Source: Cohaesibacter haloalkalitolerans
GTDB lineage: Bacteria; Pseudomonadota; Alphaproteobacteria; Rhizobiales; Cohaesibacteraceae
DNA length: 64,000 bases
Direction of reading: 5' to 3'
NCBI RefSeq assembly: GCF_003574655.1
Contig: NZ_QNUM01000004.1
Coordinates: forward strand, 1 to 64,000
Below, piece after piece: positions 1 through 9,724 of the stretch (position 1 is its first letter; every line of letters starts with the position of its first letter). A model generated the notes under the pieces. The model had not been told where the DNA came from and did not search any database. It worked only from the letters and a program-made list of their open reading frames with translations. The position numbers and the translations under genes are program-made.

Positions 1-570
1 CACCTTCGAGGATGACGGTCCATCCATCACCCGCAATGCCACCGCCGTCCCGACCCTGGTCACCGACGACAGCGCCCTGGCCTCCGGCAATCTGGATACC
101 GGCGCCGAGCAGACAACCGACAGCGCCTCCTTTGCGGCCCTGTTCGACAGCGTCTTTGGCGCCGATGGCGGCAAGGATGATGACGATGATGGCGTCGCCG
201 ACAGTGATGCCGTCCGCTATCAGATGGCCATCTCGACCTCCGCATCCGGTCTCGTCGACAGCCTCACAGGCGAAGCGGTCACCCTCAGCATCAATGCCGC
301 TGGGACCCTCATCACCGGCGCATCCGCAACCGGTGGCACCGTCTTCACCATCAGCCTCGATCCCGACACCGGCACCATAACCCAGACCCAGATCCGCGCC
401 GTCGAGCATGACGACCCGGCCGATCCGTCCGAGGCAACCGCACCATCCGTCCTCTCCGGCGTCTCCATCACATTGACCGCCACCGTCGAGGATGGCGATG
501 GCGATACCCAGTCGGCATCAACCGACATCGCAGCCGCCTTCACCTTCGAGGATGACGGTCCATCCATCAC
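1..570 (+). repeat. Direct repeat, 540-bp period, inside the giant repeat protein
   Basis: Bases 1-30 are identical to bases 541-570, giving one repeat unit of 540 bp (180 residues). Identity at the DNA level, third codon positions included, points to recent duplication or gene conversion among repeat units that extend upstream of the window. Confidence 0.85.
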
Positions 571-3007
571 GATCTCGCTCAACCAGCTGGCACCGCTTGC
601 CACTGACGAGTCGGTGGGCGAAGACGACGGTCTAGTCAACTTCGCGGCTCCTGACGATGAAGACGGGGAAACCGATCCGTTTGGCCTCCGTCCAACCATG
701 ATTGGCTATGCACTACTGGTCGCCAGTGCCATTACCACGTCCTCCAGCTATGGCGCTGACGGATCAGATGGCAATGCTCCGGACCTGACGCTGACCGCCT
801 CTGATGGCAGCGGCCTGAACGGGACGGCAACCGGCCTGACCGATTCGGCCACGGGCAGAGCCATTCATCTGTTCACAGAACTTGATGGCTCGATCACCGG
901 CCGCGTTGCGAACGGCGATGGCACAGCCAACGCATCGGGCGTGATTGCCTTCGTGGTCGGGTTCGACCTCTCCGGCAACATCGTTCTTGTGCAGTATAGC
1001 GCGCTCCATCACCCGGATTCTTCCAACCCGGATGACTTTGTTTCTCTGACAAACATCTTCGTAACGGCAAGCATCACTGATGGCGATGGTGACTCGGCTT
1101 CGTCAACCACCGCCAGCGCTCTTGACATCGTCTTTGAAGATGATGGCCCGGCAGCGATCCAGACAGAAAATGCCTACCTGCTCAACTCGTCTGGAGCGAC
1201 CTTCACAGGGGATCTCGATCTCGACGTCAACATTGACGACAATATCGGTCAGGATCAGCTCGGCTCTATCACCTTTGCATCGGGCATGAACGGTGCCAAC
1301 AGTGGCTTCACCTCGGGAGGGGCTCCGATCTACTACACGCTGATCAACGGGTCCCAGACGCTGATCGCCTACACCGGAGCAACGGTTCCGACCACAATCG
1401 CATCGGCTGGCGTGGTATTCTATGTCACGCTCAACACCGACGGAGCTTTGGCATCAGCCAGCGATACCTACAGCGTCACGATGGTGGGCACGGTCGATGG
1501 TGGCGCAACGGAGATTTCCTTCACGGACGGAGGATATGATCCTGCTGGCGGCAACCTCGACTGGAACGGTTTTGTTCCAACCGGCGATGTGCTCACAGTT
1601 CCGAAGAAAGCAGGAGACCCGCAACCGGTCGACAACAACAGCTCGGATCTACTGATCACACCGGTAGCAACCAATCCTGCGACCCCGAGCTACCCGTATT
1701 ATACGACCATCAACAACACCGCGAATGGCTTTGGCACCGGCGGTGGTGGCGGCGGTCAGAATATTGGCTCTGGCGAAGGCATCAGGCTTGATTTCGTCAC
1801 CGATCTGGTTGGCAATCCTGCCAGTACGGCCGGCGACTACACCACAACGACCAACCAGGATCATATGTATGACGGCCACTATGGTGTGAATGGTGCATTT
1901 GTTTCCTTCGGTTCCATCGGAACGTCGTCAACAGTTCGCTTCTACACAAAGATTGATGACGACAGCGATCTTCCTGCGGCCATAGGGACCTTTCCGACTG
2001 TTGGCGATGGTGCAAACGAGCCCATCCTGAGTATCACGGTCAGCCACATGACCAACAGTCTGACAACACCGCCGACCTACACCACGATGACATTCTATCG
2101 TTCGGGCGGGGATCTGACCGGTGTTCTGATCGGAACCCAGAGTTACGACATCACCTGGAATGGTGATGGCTCAGTTGATGTAGCCGGCTTGTCTTCTCCG
2201 TCGGTCAGCGGCACCTCCTATGGAGACAATGTCTCGATCAATACGGCAAGCAATTACAACAGTCTGGAAGTCCATTATGTTTCCGGGGACGCGTTCGTGC
2301 TGTCCGAATTCGGCGCCACGGCCATCGATCCCGGTGCAGCAGTCGACATCCAGCTGGATCTGAGCCTCACGGATTCTGATGGCGACATCTTCGATGGAAC
2401 ACTCAATCTGTCCATGTTGCCACCGGATCCATTGACCACAGCCAACTTTACGGCGAGTGCTTCGACCACATACATCCTCGGCACAGAACAGCACGCAATC
2501 GGTTCGTATTTCGACGACACGATCACGGGTAATGCCGGAGATAACGTGATCGCTGGACTCGACGGCATCGACACACTCTTCGGCTTGGCTGGGGATGATG
2601 TCCTTGATGGCGGATATGGCGATGACATACTCGACGGCGGTCTTGATGATGACCTTCTGATCGGCGGTGCCGGTGAAGACACGATGACTGGCGGTGACGG
2701 AGCCGATACCTTCGTTATCGACCTTGATAGTCTGGATGCGTCGATTACCGATCTCATCACCGACTACGACAAGGCCGAAGGGGATGTCGTGGATCTGTCT
2801 GCGGTACTGGAAGCGCTCGGCACGCCGCCAATTGACGCAGCCGGAGCCGACGCCGTGGTCGATCTTGCCTATGACGGCGGCAGCAATACGACTGCGGTCA
2901 TCGTCGACTACAATGGAACCGATGTGGAAGTCGCAACGCTGAATGATGCGCACGCGACGATCTCCATCCTCTTCAATGATACCGATGCTCCGACGGATGT
3001 TTCATAA
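1..3007 (+). CDS. Type I-secreted giant repeat protein (T1SS-143/VCBS-like, RTX), 3' part only
   Basis: The frame is open from base 2, so the true start lies upstream of the window. The visible 1,000 or so residues carry at least three repeat units that end in an F-x-x-EDDGP motif (near bases 5, 545 and 1135), typical of T1SS-143/VCBS-like cell-surface proteins, with Asp-rich D-G-D-G-D strings that probably bind calcium. The C-terminus has about five RTX nonapeptides (GGxGxDxLx type, about bases 2530-2710) and then a TFVIDLDS...DLITDY block typical of the type I secretion C-terminal target domain. The likely role is a secreted or surface-bound adhesin or biofilm matrix protein. A 14-bp stem hairpin follows the stop. 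Its own transporter is not visible. The PrtD/HlyD pair at 10-13 kb is a candidate, but it sits with a different substrate. The class is sure; the function is inferred. Confidence 0.9.
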   Translation, partial: TFEDDGPSITRNATAVPTLVTDDSALASGNLDTGAEQTTDSASFAALFDSVFGADGGKDDDDDGVADSDAVRYQMAISTSASGLVDSLTGEAVTLSINAAGTLITGASATGGTVFTISLDPDTGTITQTQIRAVEHDDPADPSEATAPSVLSGVSITLTATVEDGDGDTQSASTDIAAAFTFEDDGPSITISLNQLAPLATDESVGEDDGLVNFAAPDDEDGETDPFGLRPTMIGYALLVASAITTSSSYGADGSDGNAPDLTLTASDGSGLNGTATGLTDSATGRAIHLFTELDGSITGRVANGDGTANASGVIAFVVGFDLSGNIVLVQYSALHHPDSSNPDDFVSLTNIFVTASITDGDGDSASSTTASALDIVFEDDGPAAIQTENAYLLNSSGATFTGDLDLDVNIDDNIGQDQLGSITFASGMNGANSGFTSGGAPIYYTLINGSQTLIAYTGATVPTTIASAGVVFYVTLNTDGALASASDTYSVTMVGTVDGGATEISFTDGGYDPAGGNLDWNGFVPTGDVLTVPKKAGDPQPVDNNSSDLLITPVATNPATPSYPYYTTINNTANGFGTGGGGGGQNIGSGEGIRLDFVTDLVGNPASTAGDYTTTTNQDHMYDGHYGVNGAFVSFGSIGTSSTVRFYTKIDDDSDLPAAIGTFPTVGDGANEPILSITVSHMTNSLTTPPTYTTMTFYRSGGDLTGVLIGTQSYDITWNGDGSVDVAGLSSPSVSGTSYGDNVSINTASNYNSLEVHYVSGDAFVLSEFGATAIDPGAAVDIQLDLSLTDSDGDIFDGTLNLSMLPPDPLTTANFTASASTTYILGTEQHAIGSYFDDTITGNAGDNVIAGLDGIDTLFGLAGDDVLDGGYGDDILDGGLDDDLLIGGAGEDTMTGGDGADTFVIDLDSLDASITDLITDYDKAEGDVVDLSAVLEALGTPPIDAAGADAVVDLAYDGGSNTTAVIVDYNGTDVEVATLNDAHATISILFNDTDAPTDVS

Positions 3008-3043
3008 CTCCGCCAGCATCACCAAGGCCAAATAAGTGAGAAC

Positions 3044-3073
3044 GGGGAGGTTCCTGACATCAGGAACCTCCCC
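3044..3073 (+). terminator. Perfect 14-bp stem hairpin after the giant repeat gene
   Basis: A 14-nt arm (3044-3057), a 2-nt loop and an exact complementary arm (3060-3073) lie 37 bp after the stop codon. No T-run follows, so it could be a weak intrinsic terminator or an mRNA 3'-end stabiliser. Confidence 0.7.
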
Positions 3074-3236
3074 GATGCTGTATCTATGGGCCGCTACAAC
3101 ATTGGACATCTCCCCGGGGTCGCCCCATGGCATGGATCACCCGGCCGAAGCCGGGCGCATTCTGCTTGAAATCCATTACTCACCATCACCAAAACACCAC
3201 GTATTCTTCCGTATTTGACACACCAACACAGCTATG

Positions 3237-3254
3237 TGATTAATCGATTAATCT
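3237..3254 (+). promoter_or_regulatory. LacI-family operator upstream of the flavoprotein gene
   Basis: TGATTAATCGATTAATCT is a palindrome with a central CG, the usual layout of LacI/GalR operators. It lies 42 bp upstream of the chosen start of the flavoprotein gene. It matches a second site at 9938-9955, upstream of the TRAP transporter, at 16 of 18 positions. The LacI gene lies between the two targets. Confidence 0.82.
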
Positions 3255-3296
3255 GGCAAGATGAGCCAGTGCTGGAATCGAATGCAAGGAGCAGTC

Positions 3297-5402
3297 ATGC
3301 CTGATCGGAAATCCGCACCAAACGCCCCCCTCACCCCGCGGGTCCTTCAGGCGCTAACCCGCGTACCGATGCCGCGCGGATACCAAACCCGACAGGCAGA
3401 TCGAGTCGAAGATATCGATGGCTACAGAATGCCCGTCTTCCGCTGTCAGTCGCTGGTGCTGGGATCCGGAGCCGCAGGCCTGCGCACCGCCTGCGAGCTG
3501 AAACGCCGCGACCGCGATGTCATGGTGGCGACCGGTGGCATGTATATGGGCACATCGGCCTGTTCGGGCTCCGACAAGCAGACCATCCACACCGCCTCCA
3601 CTAGCCGCAATGGCGACAATTTCGAACAGCTCGCAAAGGATCTTGCCGCAGGGGGCTGCATGGACGAAGACATTGCCTATGTGGAGGCAGTCGGGTCCAT
3701 CAATGCCATGGCCGGGCTGCAGTATATGGGGCTGGATCTGCCCGAGGATCAGTTCGGCGCGATCCTGCGCTATCAGACAGACCATGACGACTATGGCCGC
3801 GCAACGAGCTGCGGGCCGCGAACATCCCGCCTGATGGTCAAGGTACTTCTGGAAGAGGCCATCCGCCTTGGCATCCCGTTCCTGACCAGCGCCACAGGGA
3901 TCAGAATTCTCACCGCAGGAACCGACGGGAACAGACACATCACCGGCCTCGTGGTCGCCACCAAAGACTTTGAACACAACCCCTTCGGACTTGCAGTGAT
4001 CGAATGTGACGAGCTGGTGATTGCCTCCGGCGCACCGGGCGAGATGTATCGCGACAGCGTTTATCCCAAGAAGTGCTTCGGTTCTCTGGGCATGGCCCTT
4101 GAAGCCGGGGTTGCGCTTTCCAACCTCACCGAGAGCCAGTTCGGCATCGGCTCCCCGAGAGAAACCTTTCCGTGGAACCTGTCTGGCACCTATGTTCAGG
4201 TCATGCCCCATGTCTTTTCCCGCGATGCAGCCGGACGCGAGCATAATTTCCTTTCCGATTACTACCGTACCACGCGGGAAATGGTCTCCAACGTCTTTCG
4301 CAAAGGCTATCAATGGCCGTTTCACGCAGGCCGCATGATGGACTTCGGCTCATCGCTGGTGGACATTGCCGTCCATCTGGAAATCAGGAAAGGCCGGGAG
4401 GTCTTTCTAGACTTCCTGCGCAATCCGTTGCCGGTGGAAGGGGGGGCGCCATTCAGCCTTGATGATCTGGATAACGATGTCCGGGCCTATCTGGAGAATA
4501 ACGATGCGTTGGCAGAGTTGCCCATCGACCGACTGGCGAGAATGAACCCTCTGGCAATCGAACTTTACCGCATGAACGGCATCGATCTGACCCGCGAGCC
4601 TCTCAGGATGGCCATCAACAACCAGCATATGAACGGCGGGATCGATATCGACCGCTGGGGTGCAACCAATCTTGATGGGGTCTACGCGGTTGGGGAAGCA
4701 GCAAGCAGCCACGGGGTCACCCGACCAGGTGGGTCGGCTCTGAATGCGGGTCAGGTGTTTGGCCTGCGGATCGCCAAACATGTGGCACACAGGCGCCGGT
4801 CTCATGCAGACACCATTGATCTTTCCGATGTCTCCGCCTTGTTCAGGGAACTGGAACAGGCAAAGGCGGGCTCCTTGTCCATCGCGGCTGTGAAACAGAC
4901 CATTCAGGCCCGGATGAGCGACAGCGCCGGTTTTGTGGTTGATGGCGCTGATGTGAAGGCAGCCTATGGCGAGGCGCTGGGCCTCATTGAAGCCATCCAG
5001 AGATCCGGCCTCCAGCTCAGAAGCGACAAAAGGGTGGCGGACTATTTTGTCTGGAAACAATTGGCCCTCACCTCGGCGGCGGTACTTGCCGCCCTTGATC
5101 ACTATATCGCCAATGGTGGCGGCAGTCGCGGCGCACGCGTCATCCGGGACCCGTCATCTCCCCTTGTCCCACAAATCAGCTCAGGAGCCCTCTCAGACTT
5201 CGCTTACCGCCCTGAACAGGACTGCGACAAGAACCGGAAGATCATTGTGACCTTCGACGGAAAAGTGCTTTCCTGCCAAGAACGCCCGATCCGCACGCGC
5301 GACGCCAGCCCCGTCTATTTCGAGAAGGGATGGGGCGCCTTCCTCAGGGAGGAAATATTCGAAACCCGGGACGACGACAGACAAATCGAACCCGCCATCT
5401 GA
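3297..5402 (+). CDS. FAD-dependent oxidoreductase, fumarate reductase/aspartate oxidase-like
   Basis: A 701-residue soluble flavoprotein. A Rossmann FAD motif (GSGAAG, about residues 56-61) and the following TGGMYMGTSACSGSDKQ region resemble the flavoprotein subunits of succinate dehydrogenase, fumarate reductase and L-aspartate oxidase. Near residues 472-490 the second FAD-contact block reads HGVTRPGGSALNAGQ, where the classic family has HGxNRLGGN. No signal peptide, haem motif or partner subunit is encoded nearby. The ATG at 3297 was chosen over the one at 3261 because AAGGAG lies 5 nt before it, and the upstream ATG would lie right beside the operator. The gene shares a LacI-type operator with dctPQM, so it probably oxidises or reduces the organic acid that the TRAP system imports. 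The substrate is unknown. Confidence 0.88.
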   Translation: MPDRKSAPNAPLTPRVLQALTRVPMPRGYQTRQADRVEDIDGYRMPVFRCQSLVLGSGAAGLRTACELKRRDRDVMVATGGMYMGTSACSGSDKQTIHTASTSRNGDNFEQLAKDLAAGGCMDEDIAYVEAVGSINAMAGLQYMGLDLPEDQFGAILRYQTDHDDYGRATSCGPRTSRLMVKVLLEEAIRLGIPFLTSATGIRILTAGTDGNRHITGLVVATKDFEHNPFGLAVIECDELVIASGAPGEMYRDSVYPKKCFGSLGMALEAGVALSNLTESQFGIGSPRETFPWNLSGTYVQVMPHVFSRDAAGREHNFLSDYYRTTREMVSNVFRKGYQWPFHAGRMMDFGSSLVDIAVHLEIRKGREVFLDFLRNPLPVEGGAPFSLDDLDNDVRAYLENNDALAELPIDRLARMNPLAIELYRMNGIDLTREPLRMAINNQHMNGGIDIDRWGATNLDGVYAVGEAASSHGVTRPGGSALNAGQVFGLRIAKHVAHRRRSHADTIDLSDVSALFRELEQAKAGSLSIAAVKQTIQARMSDSAGFVVDGADVKAAYGEALGLIEAIQRSGLQLRSDKRVADYFVWKQLALTSAAVLAALDHYIANGGGSRGARVIRDPSSPLVPQISSGALSDFAYRPEQDCDKNRKIIVTFDGKVLSCQERPIRTRDASPVYFEKGWGAFLREEIFETRDDDRQIEPAI

Positions 5403-5408
5403 CACCGG

Positions 5409-6434
5409 CTAGCCAGCAAAGGCAAATGTGGACTGCCGCTCGATCAGCTTCGGTTCCAGCCGAACGGTGCGGTGCTTGCCCGTGTCCCCGTTGATCCGCG
5501 AAATGATGAGCTCTGCTGCAATCTTGCCGACGGAACGGGAATAGGTCTCGACGCTCGTCAACGGAGGATTCCAGATGTTAGCCTCCGGCAGGTTGTCGCA
5601 TCCAATTAGCGAAAGGTCCTCGCCAATCACTCGCCCCCGGGACAGGAAGCCCGCAGTGGCCCCCATGGCAACGATGTCGTTGTGACAGAAAACGGCTGTA
5701 AAGGGCGCTTCGGTTTCGCTCAGTTCAACAGCAGCTTCGCGACCGAAATTACGACTTTGCGGCCCCTGCTTGACGACGATGGAGTGGTCTGGAATATCCG
5801 CCTTGTGCAGTGTATCCACGAACCCCTTGACGCGCAACCGACCGGTCGAGGAGCTTTCCAGACCACCGATCACGGCGAACTGCGAATGCGCATCCCTGAG
5901 AAACTGTTTTGCTGCCAGTTCGCCACAGCGGTAGTCATCAACGCCGACAAAATCAAAATCCGCATTCTCGATTTCACGGACAAAGGTGACAACCGGAATT
6001 TCGTGCGCGAAAGTTCGCTCCAGATCATCCACTTCCGTGTTGGCGCTTGGCGAGACGATGATTCCGGCCACCCCGTGTGCAATGACTTCGGCGAGCAGAG
6101 TGGATTGACGCTCCTTGTCTTCACCGATGTTGGCAATGATCGGCAAATATCCCTCATTGGACAGGGCCGCCTCGAAACTTGCCGAAAATTCGCCGTAGAA
6201 CGGGTTGGCAATATCCTGAACGAGAACACCTACCAGACGCGACCGGCCCGTGCGTAGCTTGGCTGCGGTATAATCGCGCACAAACCCCAGCTCTTCCATT
6301 GCCTGTTTCACCTTGACCCGGGTCATTTCAGACACGCGCCCAGTACCATTCATGGTATTGGAAACAGTAGCGGTGGAAACCCCCGCCCGCTTGGCAATAT
6401 CCGAGACTGTCACTTTCTGGCGATTCTTTGCCAT
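5409..6434 (-). CDS. LacI/GalR-family transcriptional regulator
   Basis: 341 residues. The N-terminal helix-turn-helix (TVSDIAKRAGVSTATVSNTM, about residues 9-28) and hinge are followed by a periplasmic-binding-protein-like effector domain (SRLVGVLVQDIANPFYGEF onward). It is convergent with the flavoprotein gene, ending 6 bp from it, and sits upstream of the TRAP genes on the same strand. Two near-identical palindromes, one before the flavoprotein and one before dctP, fit LacI-type recognition, so this is probably a local repressor released by the transported substrate. I see no copy of the palindrome before its own start. Confidence 0.93.
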   Translation of the reverse strand: MAKNRQKVTVSDIAKRAGVSTATVSNTMNGTGRVSEMTRVKVKQAMEELGFVRDYTAAKLRTGRSRLVGVLVQDIANPFYGEFSASFEAALSNEGYLPIIANIGEDKERQSTLLAEVIAHGVAGIIVSPSANTEVDDLERTFAHEIPVVTFVREIENADFDFVGVDDYRCGELAAKQFLRDAHSQFAVIGGLESSSTGRLRVKGFVDTLHKADIPDHSIVVKQGPQSRNFGREAAVELSETEAPFTAVFCHNDIVAMGATAGFLSRGRVIGEDLSLIGCDNLPEANIWNPPLTSVETYSRSVGKIAAELIISRINGDTGKHRTVRLEPKLIERQSTFAFAG

Positions 6435-6689
6435 GCTCTTCCTGTGTCTTCAAAGGTCAATGCAGACCGACCAAGCCGGATCCGCGCCCCTAGTCTCCAC
6501 CAAATCCTCAAAAGAGACCATCGGTATAGTGATGTGCTCTCAAAATTTCTCCCGTCAGGCAAGTAGATTCTTTTAACCAAAATCAGCAAGACAGGCCATT
6601 CTTACTCATTTTCCCGAATTTCCGCCGCCATCGGGGTTATCAAGCGCGCCCGTCCAGACCAGATCTACGAGATCGCCAGAAGCCGAAAA

Positions 6690-6720
6690 GGGTGCACGGG
6701 GCTCATCACCCCTTGCACCC
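6690..6720 (-). terminator. Hairpin between dctM and lacI
   Basis: GGGTGCA and GGGG on one arm pair with CCCC and TGCACCC on the other, with a 7-nt loop and single-nt bulges. No clear T-run. It probably helps separate the TRAP operon from lacI. Confidence 0.55.
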
Positions 6721-6792
6721 TACGCGGCGAGAACAACACCCGCCAGACCAAGGCGGAGCAGTTCCGCACAAAGCCAAATCAGATGGAGGCTC

Positions 6793-6823
6793 ATCGCGCC
6801 TGACATGACGGATCAGGCGCGAT
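6793..6823 (-). terminator. Hairpin just downstream of dctM
   Basis: A perfect 11-bp stem (ATCGCGCCTGA with TCAGGCGCGAT, 9-nt loop) begins 9 bp after the dctM stop. There is no strong T-run. Confidence 0.6.
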
Positions 6824-6831
6824 GGCAGCAA

Positions 6832-8139
6832 TCAGTTGATCAGCCCGAACATCCTCGGCAGGAAAAGGCTCAGCCATGGCACATAGGTGATGAACATCAG
6901 CGTGACGATCAGCACGGCACAGAAAGGCAGGATCGCCCGGATCACGCTTTCTATTTTCGCGCCGCTGACACTACAGCCAACGAACAGGGCCGTGCCAACC
7001 GGCGGCGTTGCAATCCCGATGCACAGGTTGAAGACGATCATCATGGCAAAGTGGATCGGATGCATGCCGAGCTGCACCGCAATCGGCATGAAAATCGGCG
7101 TGAAGATCAGCAGCGCCGGTGTCAGGTCCATGAACATCCCGATGACCAACAGGATGATGTTCATCATGATGAAAATGACGATCGGATTGTCAGAGACCGA
7201 CAGCATCCAGTCGCTGATCATGCCCGGCAGTCCGGTGAAGGCCATGGCCCATGACATGATCGAAGACGCTCCAACAAGGAACAGCATGATCCCGGTGATT
7301 TCTGCCGTCTCCTTGCAGATGGTCCACATGTCGGACAGGGACAACGACCGATAGCAAAGAGAGAGGCCGAAGGAATAGAGGACCGCGATGCACGCGCCTT
7401 CCGTTGCCGTGAAAACGCCGCCGATAATGCCACCGATCACCACGACGATGAGGCCAAGGCTCGGAATGGCCTGCCAGACCACCTGCAGGGCTACCTGCAA
7501 GCTCGGGCAGCTGTCGGCATGATTGCCATAGCCACGCTTGCGAGCAATGACATAGGCAACAATCATGCAGCTGAGGCCCATCAGGATGCCGGGAATGTAA
7601 CCCGCAACGAACAGGGCAGCCACCGAGGTGCCACCGCTGACGACCGAGAACACGATGAGCGAGTTGCTCGGCGGGATCAGCAGGCCCGAGGGACAGGAGG
7701 CGACATTCACTGCCGTCGCAAAGGACTTGTCATAGCCATCCTTCTCGAACTCCGGGGCAACGGTCTTGCCGACGGCAGCGGCTGCAGCCACCGCCGAGCC
7801 TGATACGGCACCAAACAGCATGTTTGACAGGATATTGACATGGGCGATGGAGCCCGGCATGTGCCCAACCATGAGCTTGGCGAAATTGACCAGTCTTGCA
7901 GCAATGCCGCCGGAATTCATGATGTTGCCGGCCAGTACGAAAAACGGGATCGCCAGCAGACTGAAACTGTCCACGCCAGTCACGAGCTTCTGCCCTGCGG
8001 TGACACTCGCCACCTGCACTGGCAGCACCATGAACATCACCAGCAGCGAAGACAGGGCGATGGCAACGGCAATGGGGACGCTAAGCGCGATCATCAAGGA
8101 AAAAAGACAAAGGAGCCAGGCTCCGACAGAGATATCCAT
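6832..8139 (-). CDS. dctM: TRAP transporter large permease (DctM family)
   Basis: 435 residues, the normal DctM length, with about 12 hydrophobic segments along the whole chain and the family's polar loops (for example FVLAGNIMNSGGIAARLVNF and GLLIPPSNSLIVFS). It is the ion-coupled channel subunit of a tripartite ATP-independent periplasmic transporter in the inner membrane. It lies 6 bp after dctQ and is the last gene of dctPQM. The operon is probably repressed by the adjacent LacI protein through the operator at 9938-9955. Confidence 0.95.
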   Translation of the reverse strand: MDISVGAWLLCLFSLMIALSVPIAVAIALSSLLVMFMVLPVQVASVTAGQKLVTGVDSFSLLAIPFFVLAGNIMNSGGIAARLVNFAKLMVGHMPGSIAHVNILSNMLFGAVSGSAVAAAAAVGKTVAPEFEKDGYDKSFATAVNVASCPSGLLIPPSNSLIVFSVVSGGTSVAALFVAGYIPGILMGLSCMIVAYVIARKRGYGNHADSCPSLQVALQVVWQAIPSLGLIVVVIGGIIGGVFTATEGACIAVLYSFGLSLCYRSLSLSDMWTICKETAEITGIMLFLVGASSIMSWAMAFTGLPGMISDWMLSVSDNPIVIFIMMNIILLVIGMFMDLTPALLIFTPIFMPIAVQLGMHPIHFAMMIVFNLCIGIATPPVGTALFVGCSVSGAKIESVIRAILPFCAVLIVTLMFITYVPWLSLFLPRMFGLIN

Positions 8140-8145
8140 GGCTGC

Positions 8146-8667
8146 TTATTTCTCCCCGGAAGACTTGGTGTTGAGGGCATCCGCGTCATTGTGCGGAAAG
8201 AGCAGATCGATGGTGTTGAGCACCACATAAATGCAGATCAGGAAGGCAGAGAGCGGCAGAATGCCATAGACATAGCCCATGGGAATGCGCAGCGCCGGAG
8301 AGATCTGGAACATGGTCCGCCCCATGAGTGCAATCCCGCCGTTGATCATTGCCAGATAGGCAAAGGCGACAACGAGAATGCCGATCACGATCTGCAAGGC
8401 GGCATGCATCTTCGGCGAGAGGCTATCCGATAGCAGCGTGATCGCCAGATGGCCGTTTTTGCCAAACAGGAATGACGCCCCCAACAGACCCAGCCAGATC
8501 ATCATGAAACGCGCAATCTCATCGGTGAATGTGCTCGGGTTGTTGAGTATGTATCGGCTGAAAACCTGCCATGATACGGCAGCTACGAGGAGTATGATGA
8601 TGACTCCACAAAAACTCAGTAGCAACTGATCAAGGCATGCTCTGAACTTTCTTAGGAACGCAAGCAT
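8146..8667 (-). CDS. dctQ: TRAP transporter small permease (DctQ family)
   Basis: 173 residues with four predicted membrane helices. The W-x-V-x-x-R-Y-I motif (SWQVFSRYILNNPSTFTDE) and the ARFMMIWLGLLGASF segment are typical of DctQ. It forms the membrane complex with DctM. It lies between dctP and dctM on the minus strand, about 94 bp after the dctP stop. Confidence 0.94.
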   Translation of the reverse strand: MLAFLRKFRACLDQLLLSFCGVIIILLVAAVSWQVFSRYILNNPSTFTDEIARFMMIWLGLLGASFLFGKNGHLAITLLSDSLSPKMHAALQIVIGILVVAFAYLAMINGGIALMGRTMFQISPALRIPMGYVYGILPLSAFLICIYVVLNTIDLLFPHNDADALNTKSSGEK

Positions 8668-8761
8668 TGGCCACCTTGTTTCTTACTTTTGTGAGATGTT
8701 CGGCGCCACTGACCACGCCTTGGGAAGACGATCTTGTCATTGGCGCCGGTTGGGTCAAAGA

Positions 8762-9724
8762 TCAGTGAAGGTCCTGAATGCGGCGGACATAATCGCCAAG
8801 CTTGGGATCGTTCAGAGCATCATCAATCATCGGTTTGACAGCCTCGCGGAAGGACGCCTTGTCGACGTCATAGAACTGAACGCCAATCTCCTTGGCTTTC
8901 TCGACATTGGCCGCTTCATTGGATGCCCACAACTCGATTTCCTTGTCGAGGGCTTCAAGAGAGGCATCACGCAGAATCCCCTGCTCTGCTTCGCTGAGAG
9001 AATCCCAGGTCGCTTCGGAAATCAGGATGATGTCAGGCGTCATGGTGTGCTCGTCCTTGGAGAAGTGTTTGGCCACTTCGGCGTGACGGGCCTCGACAAG
9101 GCTGGAGATGCTGTTTTCGGCGGCATCCATGATCCCCTGCTGCAGGCCGGTGTAAATCTCGGTCCACGGCATCGGCGTTGCGTTACCGCCCAGCAGTTCG
9201 ATCATGCGCATGGAGGTCTGGGATTCCGGTACGCGGATCTTCAGGCCTTTCAGATCTGCGGGGGTATAGAATGGCTTGTGACCATAGAAGCTGCGCGCAC
9301 CGGAATCGAGGAGCGAAAGGCCGATGAATCCCTTGCCCTTGCTTTCCTGCATCAGGTCCCATGCAACATCGCTGCGCATGAAGGCACGCTGGTGGTCGGT
9401 ATCGCGGAAGAGGAACGGCAAGCCCATGACCTTCAGGGTCGGTTCAAAGGATTCGGCCAGCGATCCATTGATCTTTGCCATATCCAGTGCACCATTGATG
9501 ACCTGCTCGGCCTGATCCCGCTCGGAACCGAGCTGGGCATTCGGAAAGATCTGAACGGTCAGCTCGCCGTTCGACTTCTCTTTGACGAGGTCGGCAAAGA
9601 CCTGCATCCCCTGGTGCTGGGCATTGTCCGTAGACATTGCATGGCCAAGCGTCAGGTTGCGGGCCTGAGCTGAAGTAAGGGCCACAAGGCTGGAGGCCAC
9701 AAAAGCCAGAATCAACTTGTTCAT
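8762..9724 (-). CDS. dctP: TRAP transporter substrate-binding protein (DctP family)
   Basis: 320 residues. A Sec signal peptide (about 1-21, ending at AQA) precedes a DctP fold. The block LKGLKIRVPESQTSMRMIELLGG contains the conserved Arg that grips the carboxylate of the ligand, so the substrate is very likely an organic acid. Its identity cannot be read from the sequence. Alginate-derived uronates are one guess because of the alginate genes next door, but the co-regulated gene is a flavoprotein, which would equally fit a dicarboxylate. It is the first gene of dctPQM. Confidence 0.94.
   Translation of the reverse strand: MNKLILAFVASSLVALTSAQARNLTLGHAMSTDNAQHQGMQVFADLVKEKSNGELTVQIFPNAQLGSERDQAEQVINGALDMAKINGSLAESFEPTLKVMGLPFLFRDTDHQRAFMRSDVAWDLMQESKGKGFIGLSLLDSGARSFYGHKPFYTPADLKGLKIRVPESQTSMRMIELLGGNATPMPWTEIYTGLQQGIMDAAENSISSLVEARHAEVAKHFSKDEHTMTPDIILISEATWDSLSEAEQGILRDASLEALDKEIELWASNEAANVEKAKEIGVQFYDVDKASFREAVKPMIDDALNDPKLGDYVRRIQDLH

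Larger units (their letters stand above)
6435..6831. other. Intergenic region: lacI promoter side and TRAP operon terminators
   Basis: There is no supported gene between the lacI start and the dctM stop. Apart from two hairpins (6690-6720 and 6793-6823) I see nothing. Short reading frames here have no start signal and no recognisable product. Confidence 0.6.

Noticed and set aside
2171-2953. Long minus-strand frame (260 codons) opposite the giant repeat gene
   Set aside because: It is antisense to a clear repeat/RTX coding sequence, has no ribosome site and no recognisable product; GC-rich repeat codons leave the opposite frame open by chance.
6435-6831. Search for a third LacI operator before lacI itself
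   Set aside because: No sequence resembling the TGATTAA-TTAATCA palindrome is present there.
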